A stretch of DNA of 8,323 nucleotides from Pseudomonadota bacterium (GCA_003242495.1 QGUO01000138.1:1-8323); one strand, 5' to 3'; counted from the stretch's first letter, positions 1 through 8,253 are shown. The notes: a model not told the origin generated them from the letters alone. Program-made: numbers and translations.

Positions 1-97
1 GCGCAGCGTCGGCCAGCCGCCACGAGGACACTCGGCGGGGGATACACACGGCGCATGGCTGCGCGGCACCCGGCTTGCCGGGCGCACGATGGCGGCG

Positions 98-136
98 GGC
101 CAGTACCGCAGGCCAGTACCGCAGGCCAGTACCGCA
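98..136. repeat. 13-bp tandem repeat, three perfect copies
   Basis: Three consecutive perfect copies of the unit GGCCAGTACCGCA occupy 98-110, 111-123 and 124-136. A four-base start of a fourth copy (GGCA) follows before the pattern decays. The unit length is not a multiple of three, so a change in copy number would shift any reading frame crossing it, which argues that this stretch is not coding. It lies about 80 bases upstream of the preferred hrpB start. The rest of 1-213 shows only a short GC hairpin (CCCGGC/GCCGGG around 69-82) and no gene I can support. The repeat itself is directly visible; any role in regulation is unknown. Confidence 0.9.
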
Positions 137-199
137 GGCAAGGGCCGCAGCAGCGTGCGCGCGTGTCGCCGCACGAGTACCACGACGCGAACGCTGGCG

Positions 200-205
200 T
201 AGAAT
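200..205 (+). promoter_or_regulatory. possible -10 element of hrpB
   Basis: TAGAAT differs from the sigma-70 -10 consensus TATAAT at one position and ends eight bases before the GTG at 214. Transcription starting at the usual distance would begin at or within a base or two of that GTG, giving a leaderless or nearly leaderless message. No Shine-Dalgarno sequence precedes the GTG, which agrees. The -35 region (around 177-182, GTACCA) is poor, so the promoter call rests on the -10 and its placement. Confidence 0.4.
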
Positions 206-213
206 CCCGTCCG

Positions 214-2757
214 GTGTCCACGTCCAACTCCCCCCTGCCCATCACCGCCGTCCTGCCCGAGCTGCTCGCAGCGCTCGAGGCGACCCGCAACGTCGTCTTG
301 CAAGCGCCACCGGGCGCCGGCAAGTCGACGGGCGTGCCGCTGGCGCTGCTCGATGCGCCATGGCTCGCCGGGCGCAAGATCGTCATGCTCGAGCCGCGTC
401 GGTTGGCCGCTCGCGCGGTGGCCGCCCGCATGGCGCAGACCCTGCAAGAGCCGCTGGGCGCCACGGTCGGATACCGCACGCGGCTCGACTCCAGGGTGAG
501 CGCCGCCACGCGCATCGAGGTCGTCACCGAGGGCATCCTCACGCGCTGGCTGCAGCGCGACCCGGCGCTCGAAGGCGTGGCCGCGGTCATCTTCGACGAA
601 TTCCACGAGCGCAGCCTGCAGGCCGATCTCGGTCTGGCGCTTTGCCTCGATGTCCAGGATGCCCTGCGCGAGGACCTGCGACTGCTCGTCATGTCGGCGA
701 CGCTCGATGGCCAGGCGGTCGCAAGGCTGCTGGGCGATGCGCCGTTGGTCACCGCCCAGGGCCGGCGATTCCCGGTCGACATCCATTGGTCCGCGGCGCG
801 CCCTGCCGGTCAGGAGATGGACATCGCCCAGCGCGTGGCGCGCACGGCCCTGCGGGCGCTCGCCGAGGCGCCGGGCGATGTGCTGGCGTTCCTGCCGGGA
901 CAAGGCGAGATCCGCCGCACCCAGCGCATCCTGGAGGACAGCGCGCTGCCTCCCGGCACTCGAGTGCTGCCCCTGTACGGCGACCTGCCGCCCGAGCAGC
1001 AGGACGCCGCCGTCCGTCCCGGCGCCACCGGACAGCGCAAGATCGTGCTCGCCACCAACATCGCCGAGACCAGTCTCACCATCGAAGGCGTGCGCATCGT
1101 GATCGACTCGGGCCTGGCCCGTCGCGCGCGCTTCGATCCCGCCACGGGGATGAGCCGGCTCGATACCGTGCGCATCTCGCAGGCCTCGGCGGCGCAGCGT
1201 TGCGGGCGGGCCGGACGCCTCGACTCGGGCGTGTGCTACCGGTTATGGACCGAATCGGAACATGCGCTGCTGCCGGCGCAGACACCACCGGAGATCGCCG
1301 AAGCGGACCTTGCGCCGCTGGCGCTGGAACTGGCCAACTGGGGCAGCCCGGACCCGGCCGCGCTGCGCTGGCTGGATGCGCCCCCGGCGGCCGCATTCGC
1401 GCAGGCGCGCGACCTGCTGCACGCGCTCGACGCGGTGGACGCACGCGGCCGGATCACGCCCCATGGGCGCGCGCTGGCGCGACTGGCCACGCACCCGCGC
1501 CTGGCCCACATGATCGTGCGCGGCGAAACGCTCGGGCTGGCCACGCTCGCCATCCACATCGCGGCACTGCTCGGCGAGCGCGATCTGTTGCGCCCGCGCG
1601 GCGCCGAGCGGGACATCGACCTGCGTCATCGGGTCGAGGTCCTGCGCGACCCCGGCGCGGCGCCCGCGGGCTTCACGGTGGACAGCGGCGCGCGGCAACG
1701 CGCGCAGCGCACGGTGGGGCAACTCGAGCGTCAACTCGCGGTGCGGCAGGCGGCCGACCGTGCCGATCCGGACAGGGATACCGGCCGACTGCTCGCGCTC
1801 GCCTATCCGGATCGCATCGCGCACGCGCGCACCGAGGCCCGCAGCGGCGAGGTTCGCTACCTGCTCTCCGGCGGCCGCGGCGCACGACTCAGCGGACCGC
1901 AGAGCCTGGCGAAGTCGGAGTTCCTGGTGGTCGCCGACCTGGACGCCGGCGCGCGGGAAGCGCAGATCCGGCTCGCGGCCCCCATCGAGCGCAGCGCATT
2001 GTTGTCCGACTTCGCCGAGCGCATCGTGGAACGCGAGCGCATCGAATGGGACCCGCGCGAACAGGCAGTGGTCATGCGCCGCGAGCGCTGGCTCGGCGCC
2101 CTCAAGCTCGAGGAACGCCGTCTCGAGGACGCCGATCCCGCACGCGTGTCGTCGGCATTGCTGGACGGCATTCGCACCATGGGGCTCGAGGCCCTGCCCT
2201 GGACCCGGGAGGCACGCGCCTGGCTCGATCGAGTGCGCTTCGTCGCGCGCGCCATGCCGGAGGAGGCGGAGATGTGGCCGGACGTGAGCGATGCGAACCT
2301 GCTCGCGACCCTGGAGCATTGGCTGGCCCCGTGGCTCGAGGGCATGTCGCGGCGCGATCACTTACAGCAACTGGACCTGCTCGCCGCGTTGCGCGCGCTG
2401 CTCGACTGGAACGGCCAGCAACGGCTCGACGCGCTCGCGCCCACGCATCTCACCGTGCCCAGCGGCTCACGGATTCCCATCGATTACAGCGCCTGCCCGC
2501 CGACACTGTCGGTCCGCTTGCAGGAACTGTTCGGTTTGACCGAAACCCCGACCGTGGCCGGGGGCTGCGTGCCGCTCACGATCGAGCTGCTCTCTCCGGC
2601 GCGGCGGCCGGTGCAGGTCACGCAGGACCTGAAAAGCTTCTGGGCGCGCGGCTACCCGGAAGTGAAAAAGGAGCTGAAGGGCCGCTACCCCAAGCATTAC
2701 TGGCCCGACGATCCGCTCGCCGCCGAGCCGACCGCCCGCGCGAAACGGCGCGGTTGA
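214..2757 (+). CDS. hrpB: ATP-dependent RNA helicase HrpB (DEAH family)
   Basis: Cytoplasmic superfamily 2 helicase that couples NTP hydrolysis to RNA remodelling; its physiological RNA substrates are poorly defined in most bacteria. From the GTG at 214 the product is 847 aa, close to the family length. All core motifs are visible: Walker A PPGAGKST (32-39), motif Ia EPRRLAARA (60-68), TEGIL (105-109), DEFH (128-131), SAT (161-163), TNIAETSLTI (281-290) and QRCGRAGR (328-335). The C-terminus carries the HrpB signature, ending in YPEVKKELKGRYPKHYWPDD. The frame stays open upstream to an ATG at 55, but that extension would cross the 13-bp repeat. Known HrpB proteins begin only a few residues before the AVLPELL segment, which occurs here at residues 12-18, so GTG 214 fits best. 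No frameshift is seen. A DUF4404 gene and a HIT gene follow on the same strand. Function is confident; the start is moderately so. Confidence 0.96.
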   Translation: MSTSNSPLPITAVLPELLAALEATRNVVLQAPPGAGKSTGVPLALLDAPWLAGRKIVMLEPRRLAARAVAARMAQTLQEPLGATVGYRTRLDSRVSAATRIEVVTEGILTRWLQRDPALEGVAAVIFDEFHERSLQADLGLALCLDVQDALREDLRLLVMSATLDGQAVARLLGDAPLVTAQGRRFPVDIHWSAARPAGQEMDIAQRVARTALRALAEAPGDVLAFLPGQGEIRRTQRILEDSALPPGTRVLPLYGDLPPEQQDAAVRPGATGQRKIVLATNIAETSLTIEGVRIVIDSGLARRARFDPATGMSRLDTVRISQASAAQRCGRAGRLDSGVCYRLWTESEHALLPAQTPPEIAEADLAPLALELANWGSPDPAALRWLDAPPAAAFAQARDLLHALDAVDARGRITPHGRALARLATHPRLAHMIVRGETLGLATLAIHIAALLGERDLLRPRGAERDIDLRHRVEVLRDPGAAPAGFTVDSGARQRAQRTVGQLERQLAVRQAADRADPDRDTGRLLALAYPDRIAHARTEARSGEVRYLLSGGRGARLSGPQSLAKSEFLVVADLDAGAREAQIRLAAPIERSALLSDFAERIVERERIEWDPREQAVVMRRERWLGALKLEERRLEDADPARVSSALLDGIRTMGLEALPWTREARAWLDRVRFVARAMPEEAEMWPDVSDANLLATLEHWLAPWLEGMSRRDHLQQLDLLAALRALLDWNGQQRLDALAPTHLTVPSGSRIPIDYSACPPTLSVRLQELFGLTETPTVAGGCVPLTIELLSPARRPVQVTQDLKSFWARGYPEVKKELKGRYPKHYWPDDPLAAEPTARAKRRG

Positions 2758-2800
2758 CGGCACATCCACCAAGGACGCCCCCGACTGCCTATTGATCCGC

Positions 2801-2806
2801 GGGAGG
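2801..2806 (+). promoter_or_regulatory. Shine-Dalgarno sequence for the DUF4404 gene
   Basis: GGGAGG lies four bases before the GTG at 2811, slightly close but workable, and supports that start. A second candidate site, GAGGA (2836-2840), lies six bases before an in-frame GTG at 2847. The sequence alone does not settle which start is used. Confidence 0.5.
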
Positions 2807-2810
2807 CATC

Positions 2811-3125
2811 GTGCGAACGTTATCCGCCCGGATGCGAGGACGTGCCGTGGACCAGGCGCTGCGCCAGCGACTCGAGCGACTGCACACCGAGCTTGCGCGA
2901 GCCGACACCGTCGATGCCGAATCGCGCGCCCTGCTGATCACGCTGCTCGACGACATCACCCGGCTGCTCGAACGGTCGGATCAGTCGCCCGAGCGGCGTG
3001 CCGCGGAACAACATTCGCTGAGGGAACGTCTGGATGGGCAGGCGGTGCGCTTCGAGGCCGAGCATCCGGCGCTCGGCGCGGCGCTGCGCCAAGTGGTCGA
3101 TACGCTGGCGAAAGCCGGCATTTGA
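2811..3125 (+). CDS. DUF4404 family small protein
   Basis: A 104-residue soluble protein with no signal peptide or membrane segment. It is rich in Leu, Arg, Glu and Ala, with heptad-like helices in the first two thirds (around RQRLERLHTELARA and LLDDITRLLER), so a helical or coiled-coil fold is likely. The C-terminal segment at residues 80-104 (RFEAEHPALGAALRQVV, then DTLAKAGI) matches from memory the hallmark ending of DUF4404 proteins, in which a helix with an F-E-x-E-H-P core runs to a terminal GI. No biochemical function is established for that family. The GTG at 2811 has a GGGAGG site. An alternative GTG at 2847 would give 92 aa starting at DQALRQRLERLHTEL, which resembles typical family N-termini more closely. 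The gene starts 53 bases after hrpB and ends 13 bases before the HIT gene, suggesting cotranscription. Confidence 0.8.
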   Translation: MRTLSARMRGRAVDQALRQRLERLHTELARADTVDAESRALLITLLDDITRLLERSDQSPERRAAEQHSLRERLDGQAVRFEAEHPALGAALRQVVDTLAKAGI

Positions 3126-3138
3126 AGACACGAGTGCG

Positions 3139-3567
3139 ATGTACGATCGGAACAACGTGTTCGCCAAAATCCTGCGCGGCGAGATTCCTGCCTTCAAGGT
3201 GCACGAGGACGAGCATACCCTGGCCTTCATGGATGCCATGCCGCAGTCGGACGGCCATACCTTGGTGATTCCCAAGGTCGAGGCGACCAATCTCTTCGAC
3301 ATCGAGCCCGAGGCCCTCGGTGAGCTCATCAAGGCGACGCAGCGCATCGCCAGGGCCGTGCGCCAGGCTTTCGATGCGCCCGGGCTCAGGATCATCCAGT
3401 TCAACGGCGCGACCGCCGGCCAAACCGTCTTCCACATCCACTTTCACATCGTTCCCTGCTACGAGGGTGTGGAGTTGCGCCACCACAGCCGCGACTGGGC
3501 CGACAAGGAGGTGTTGGCCGAGCATGCCGAGCGCATCAAGAGGGCGCTGGCCGAGCTCGACCGGTAG
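3139..3567 (+). CDS. HIT family protein (Hint-like nucleotide hydrolase)
   Basis: A 142-residue cytoplasmic histidine-triad protein. The defining motif HIHFHIV is at residues 99-105. By family knowledge the middle histidine (101) attacks the alpha-phosphate of nucleoside phosphoramidates or dinucleoside polyphosphates, forming a nucleotidyl-enzyme intermediate. The N-terminus (YDRNNVFAKILRGEIPAFKV) and the DAMPQSDGHTLVIPK segment (residues 32-46) are typical of bacterial Hint/HIT proteins, as is FNGATAGQTVFH just before the triad. Length is normal for the family. The ATG at 3139 gives this canonical N-terminus; the frame is open upstream but the extra residues overlap the DUF4404 gene in another frame and look like noise. 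There is no strong Shine-Dalgarno sequence, so translation may be coupled to the gene ending at 3125. The precise substrate cannot be told from sequence. Confidence 0.93.
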   Translation: MYDRNNVFAKILRGEIPAFKVHEDEHTLAFMDAMPQSDGHTLVIPKVEATNLFDIEPEALGELIKATQRIARAVRQAFDAPGLRIIQFNGATAGQTVFHIHFHIVPCYEGVELRHHSRDWADKEVLAEHAERIKRALAELDR

Positions 3568-3619
3568 CCGGACCCGGGGCGCCTTGCGTAGCGGGCGCTG
3601 CGGATCGCGCACCGGCCGG

Positions 3620-3631
3620 CTGCGATCGCAG
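3620..3631. repeat. 12-bp perfect palindrome with GCGATCGC core
   Basis: CTGCGATCGCAG is a perfect 12-bp palindrome in the gap between the HIT gene and acs. In a sequence this long and GC-rich a few such palindromes are expected by chance, and it has no T-run, so it is not a convincing terminator. It is recorded as a structural landmark; its function is unknown. Confidence 0.35.
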
Positions 3632-3679
3632 AACTGACCTCACGGGGCGACGCCCAGACGGCATTGGCCACGCACGGCC

Positions 3680-3719
3680 GGGCGGGTCTGCGGCCCCATC
3701 CGCCCAGGGCGCTCCGCCC
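3680..3719 (+). other. GC-rich inverted repeats between the HIT gene and acs
   Basis: GGGCGG at 3680-3685 can pair with CCGCCC at 3700-3705 across a 14-base loop. Overlapping it, GGGCG at 3707-3711 can pair with CGCCC at 3715-3719 across a three-base loop. The two stems are adjacent, and there is no U-tract, so intrinsic termination is not supported. They could fold in the 3' end of the HIT transcript or the acs leader. At this GC content, chance is a serious alternative. Confidence 0.25.
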
Positions 3720-3764
3720 GGGACTGGGTATCGCACGCCTTACGGCCGACGTCGACCTGCGGTA

Positions 3765-3776
3765 GGCTTGCAAGCC
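3765..3776. promoter_or_regulatory. palindrome upstream of acs, possible operator
   Basis: GGCTTGCAAGCC is a perfect 12-bp palindrome ending 29 bases before the acs start. It lies just upstream of the most A/T-rich patch of the gap (TCATATCA, 3778-3785), which could serve as a weak -10. That position suits a transcription factor site, but no known regulator consensus is recognised and one palindrome of this length can arise by chance. Confidence 0.3.
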
Positions 3777-3793
3777 GTCATATCACAGCGCGC

Positions 3794-3802
3794 AGGGGGT
3801 GA
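3794..3802 (+). promoter_or_regulatory. Shine-Dalgarno sequence for acs
   Basis: AGGGGGTGA matches the anti-Shine-Dalgarno complement AGGAGGTGA at eight of nine positions. It places the purine core about six bases before the GTG at 3806. This is the strongest ribosome binding site in the window and decides the GTG start of acs. Confidence 0.7.
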
Positions 3803-3805
3803 GCC

Positions 3806-5764
<1,959 letters not shown>

Positions 5765-5796
5765 TTCGGCGCCGCGCAGCGTCCGGGATTTGCAGC

Positions 5797-5852
5797 GCCG
5801 GGCCGCCGCGCGCCGCCGGCGGCACGGCGAGCGCAGCGCGTACGTGCCCGGC
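5797..5852. other. GC-rich inverted repeats between convergent acs and NlpC/P60 genes
   Basis: The 87-bp convergent gap contains the perfect 12-bp palindrome GCCGCCGGCGGC at 5812-5823. Around it, 7-bp arms GCCGGGC (5797-5803) and GCCCGGC (5846-5852) can pair. Such structure could help end transcription from both sides, but no T-run follows on either strand, so an intrinsic terminator is not shown. GC-rich DNA gives stems like this readily. Confidence 0.3.
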
Positions 5853-6349
5853 TAGAACAATCTGCCGATCCCGGCCAGACGCGGCCGATAGAAGATGTCG
5901 TCCAGCGTGCGCAGCTCCACCGACCGGCCGGTTTGCGGCGCATGCACGAAACGCCCCTCGCCGGCGTAGATCGCCACGTGGGAGACGCGCGCGCCGCCGA
6001 TCTTGAAGAACAGCAGATCGCCGGGCGTCAGCTCGCCCATCTTCACCGGCTTCGCGGCACGAAACTGTTCGGCTGCCGTACGCGGAACCTCGATCCCCAG
6101 CTCGTTGTGGACGAAACGCACCAGGCCGCTGCAGTCGAACGCATGCGGACCGGCGGCGCCATAGCGATACGGACGCCCGAGCAGGGCGATGGCGCGCAGC
6201 GCGATTTCGTTGCCGAGCGCAACGCCGGGCTCGATGTCCGCCATCGACCGAGGTCCGCCGGAACGTGGCGGAGCCGTCGAACAGCCCGCCAACAGCGCTG
6301 CACACAGCAGCCACGACAGTGCAAGAGCGTTGATCCGGCGTCCCGTCAT
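5852..6349 (-). CDS. NlpC/P60 family lipoprotein, MepS-like peptidoglycan endopeptidase
   Basis: A 165-residue predicted lipoprotein. The N-terminus MTGRRINALALSWLLCAALL is a signal peptide leading into the lipobox LAGC with Cys 23; Ser at the next position predicts outer-membrane sorting. The NlpC/P60 domain spans about residues 45-165. Its candidate catalytic residues are Cys 73 (FDCSGLV), His 124 (VSHVAIY) and His 136 (FVHAP). The gaps of 51 and 12 residues equal those of the Cys68-His119-His131 triad of E. coli MepS (Spr). The family cleaves peptide stems or cross-links of murein, so a role in wall turnover is inferred. TPGDLLFF at 108-115 is also typical. The ATG at 6349 is chosen because the signal peptide starts there; upstream in-frame residues look like noise. 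There is no Shine-Dalgarno site, and a promoter-like element sits where a leaderless message would begin. It converges on acs and diverges from the M28 peptidase gene. The exact bond cleaved is not determined. Confidence 0.93.
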   Translation of the reverse strand: MTGRRINALALSWLLCAALLAGCSTAPPRSGGPRSMADIEPGVALGNEIALRAIALLGRPYRYGAAGPHAFDCSGLVRFVHNELGIEVPRTAAEQFRAAKPVKMGELTPGDLLFFKIGGARVSHVAIYAGEGRFVHAPQTGRSVELRTLDDIFYRPRLAGIGRLF

Positions 6350-6355
6350 GTACAA

Positions 6356-6385
6356 ACCGTATGCGCAGCACCTCGGCGCAGTCAA
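6356..6385 (-). promoter_or_regulatory. candidate promoter of the NlpC/P60 gene
   Basis: Reading the minus strand, TTGACT (6385-6380) matches five of six bases of the -35 consensus. TACGGT (6361-6356) follows after an 18-base spacer and matches three of six of the -10. The -10 ends six bases before the ATG at 6349, so initiation would fall on or very near the A of the start codon, giving a leaderless transcript, in agreement with the lack of a Shine-Dalgarno sequence. The weak -10 keeps confidence modest. Confidence 0.4.
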
Positions 6386-6400
6386 TTCGAGCCTGAAATG

Positions 6401-6430
6401 TTGCGACTTTGCGCTCGCGCTGTGTAGTGT
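6401..6430 (+). promoter_or_regulatory. possible weak promoter of the M28 peptidase gene
   Basis: TTGCGA (6401-6406) and TAGTGT (6425-6430) are separated by 18 bases and match four and three of six consensus positions. They would place the transcript start about 35 bases before the ATG at 6471. The match is poor and no Shine-Dalgarno sequence is seen before that ATG, so this is only the best candidate in the 121-bp divergent region. Confidence 0.22.
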
Positions 6431-6470
6431 GTGCGCCCTGGAACAGGACCGAGCGATTTCTTTGCCCCCG

Positions 6471-8183
6471 ATGCGCATTATCGCTGTCGTACTGATGCTT
6501 GCCGTCGCAGGGACCAGCGGCGCCACGGAACAGGCTCCGTGGGACGCGGTGCGCGACGAGGCCATTCGCGCGCACGTGGAGTTCCTGGCGGACGATCTCC
6601 TCGAAGGCCGCGCCACCGCATCGCGCGGCTATGACATCGCCGCGCGGTACGTGGCCACCCAGTTCCGCGCGGCGGGCCTGTCTCCGGCCGGCGACCATGG
6701 CAGGCATGCGGCGCCGGATGAGACTCTCGATCCGACCGATGCGCCCGGCGGCGACAAGGACACGGCGCGCGCCTATTACCAGCACGTGAAGCTTTTGGAA
6801 GCCACGCCGGTCCTGCCCGGCTCCTCGGCCGAGTACGTCGACCAGGAAACACACACGTTCGAGTATGGGACCGATTACCTGCCCTCCGCCGACTACCTGG
6901 CCGCCAGCTCCTCGTTGACCGCGCCGCTGGCGTTCGCGGGCTTCGGCGTGCAAGCGCCGCAGCTGAACTACGACGATTTCACGGACATCGACCTCAAAGG
7001 GCGGATCGCGGTGGTATTGAGCGGCGCGCCGGCGCGTTTCCCGCTCGCACAGCGGGTCTATCACGCCTGGCACGGCCGCAAGTTCGAGCTGCTGATCGAG
7101 CACGGCGCCGTGGGCGTCGTCATCATCGACTCGCCGGAGGATCTCGAGCGCATCCCCTGGAAGCAACGCGTGGCGATGAGCTGGGTGCCGCGCATGCGCC
7201 TGGTGGACGAGGCCGACGAGCCTTGGGAAGCGTACCCGGAACTCAAGTTGCGCTTTCGCTTCAGCCATGCGGCGGCGGCTCGCCTGTTCGCCGAGGCCGA
7301 GCGGGATCTCGAGGAGGCGCTGGCACGCGCCGAGCGCGGCGAGGCCCAGAATTTCCCGCTGCCGGGTCTGCTCACGCTGTCGGCCACCACGGGGCTGCGC
7401 CGCACGGACAGCGTGAACGTGCTCGGCGTGCTGCCGGGCGCCGATCCGTCACTGCAGGACGAGTATGTCGTGGTGACGGCACACCTCGATCATCTTGGCC
7501 GGGGGCCGGCCATCGATGGCGACAATATCTACAATGGCGCCCACGACAACGCCGTGGGCGTCGGCATCCTGCTCGAGATGGCGCGCGCGCTCAGCGCCTC
7601 GGGTGTGCGCCCGCGACGCTCGGTGCTGTTCGCGGCGCTCACCGCCGAGGAAAAAGGACTGCTCGGCTCCGACCATCTGGCGCGTCATCCGCCGCCCGAG
7701 GCGAGGGCGCTGGTCGCCAATCTCAACATCGACATGCCCATGCCCTTCGCACGCACCCGGGACTTGATCGGCATCGGCATGCAGCATTCCACCCTGGGAT
7801 CGATCGCCGCGCGCGCCGCTGCCGCACAGGGCTACCGGCTGACACCCGCCGGCGACCCCGAACTCATGGTCGAGCATCGCTCCCTCATTCGCGGCGACCA
7901 TTTCTCGTTCATCCGGCAAGGCATCCCGTCCATCGTCTTGTCGAACGGCGAACGGCCACGCGATGCCGCGATCGATCTCGCCCAGATCAAGCGCACGTAC
8001 CGCGAACGGCACCACCATGAGCCCAGCGACGAACTGAGGCTGCCGATCGACTATGCCGCGGCCGCGGACCTCGCCCGCGTCAACCTGCGCATCGTCCTCG
8101 AAGCCGCCAATGCACCCGTGGCCCCGCGCTGGCGCAACGGGGACTTCTTCGGCGAAACGTTCTCCCGACCGGCCGCCGACTGA
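6471..8183 (+). CDS. secreted M28 family zinc metallopeptidase with PA-like domain
   Basis: A 570-residue exported peptidase. The N-terminus MRIIAVVLMLAVAGTSGA is a signal peptide, probably cut after Ala 18, so the enzyme acts in the periplasm or outside. A helical region (about 25-75, including AHVEFLADDLLEGRATASRG) precedes a PA-like insert (about 135-260). The M28 catalytic part follows with all expected co-catalytic zinc residues: His 338 (HLD), bridging Asp 359 (AHDN), catalytic Glu 393 and ligand Glu 394 (TAEEKGLLGS), Asp 421 (NIDM) and His 477 (GDHFSF). M28 enzymes with this layout are mostly aminopeptidases; the substrate is unknown. Residues 78-101 form an acidic stretch that looks inserted relative to relatives I recall. 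The frame is open back to 6189, but that extension overlaps the NlpC/P60 gene, and the signal peptide fixes ATG 6471. No good Shine-Dalgarno site is present. Divergent from the lipoprotein gene. Confidence 0.94.
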   Translation: MRIIAVVLMLAVAGTSGATEQAPWDAVRDEAIRAHVEFLADDLLEGRATASRGYDIAARYVATQFRAAGLSPAGDHGRHAAPDETLDPTDAPGGDKDTARAYYQHVKLLEATPVLPGSSAEYVDQETHTFEYGTDYLPSADYLAASSSLTAPLAFAGFGVQAPQLNYDDFTDIDLKGRIAVVLSGAPARFPLAQRVYHAWHGRKFELLIEHGAVGVVIIDSPEDLERIPWKQRVAMSWVPRMRLVDEADEPWEAYPELKLRFRFSHAAAARLFAEAERDLEEALARAERGEAQNFPLPGLLTLSATTGLRRTDSVNVLGVLPGADPSLQDEYVVVTAHLDHLGRGPAIDGDNIYNGAHDNAVGVGILLEMARALSASGVRPRRSVLFAALTAEEKGLLGSDHLARHPPPEARALVANLNIDMPMPFARTRDLIGIGMQHSTLGSIAARAAAAQGYRLTPAGDPELMVEHRSLIRGDHFSFIRQGIPSIVLSNGERPRDAAIDLAQIKRTYRERHHHEPSDELRLPIDYAAAADLARVNLRIVLEAANAPVAPRWRNGDFFGETFSRPAAD

Positions 8184-8200
8184 GCTCCGTCCTTCCGTGA

Positions 8201-8219
8201 CGCCCGGCGCCGCCGGGTG
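8201..8219. terminator. GC hairpin after the M28 gene, possible terminator
   Basis: CCCGGC (8203-8208) pairs with GCCGGG (8212-8217) around a three-base loop. The stem extends by a G-U and a C-G pair to 8201/8219, giving an eight-base stem 17 bases after the peptidase stop codon. It sits between two apparently convergent genes and could act on both. No T-run follows on either strand, so it is not a classical intrinsic terminator. Confidence 0.4.
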
Positions 8220-8253
8220 CTCGACACGTCTCCACCGCCACAGGCGCTCGCCT

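Noticed and set aside
1..56. Possible N-terminus of a divergent minus-strand gene at the left edge
   Set aside because: Open minus-strand frames with ATG or GTG starts exist, but they are too short and lack a ribosome binding site or promoter, so nothing can be supported.
55..213. Upstream extension of hrpB to an ATG at 55, giving 900 aa
   Set aside because: The extra residues are low-complexity, cross a 13-bp tandem repeat, and lie ahead of the normal family N-terminus. The GTG at 214 fits the family and has a promoter-like element just before it.
1243..2361. Antisense open frame of 372 codons within hrpB
   Set aside because: GC-rich third positions of the sense gene suppress stops on the opposite strand. 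The product matches no family and has no start signals.
75..2795. Second very long plus-strand open frame overlapping hrpB
   Set aside because: Its translation is dominated by Arg, Ala, Gly, Pro and His with no recognisable domain, as expected for an out-of-frame shadow in GC-rich DNA. hrpB explains the region fully.
3568..3805. Small RNA or riboswitch in the gap before acs
   Set aside because: Several GC stems can be drawn, but none has a U-tract or matches a riboswitch architecture I know. At this GC content, stems arise by chance.
6189..6470. Extension of the M28 peptidase upstream to 6189
   Set aside because: It would overlap the 5' part of the NlpC/P60 gene and bury the clear signal peptide that begins at 6471.
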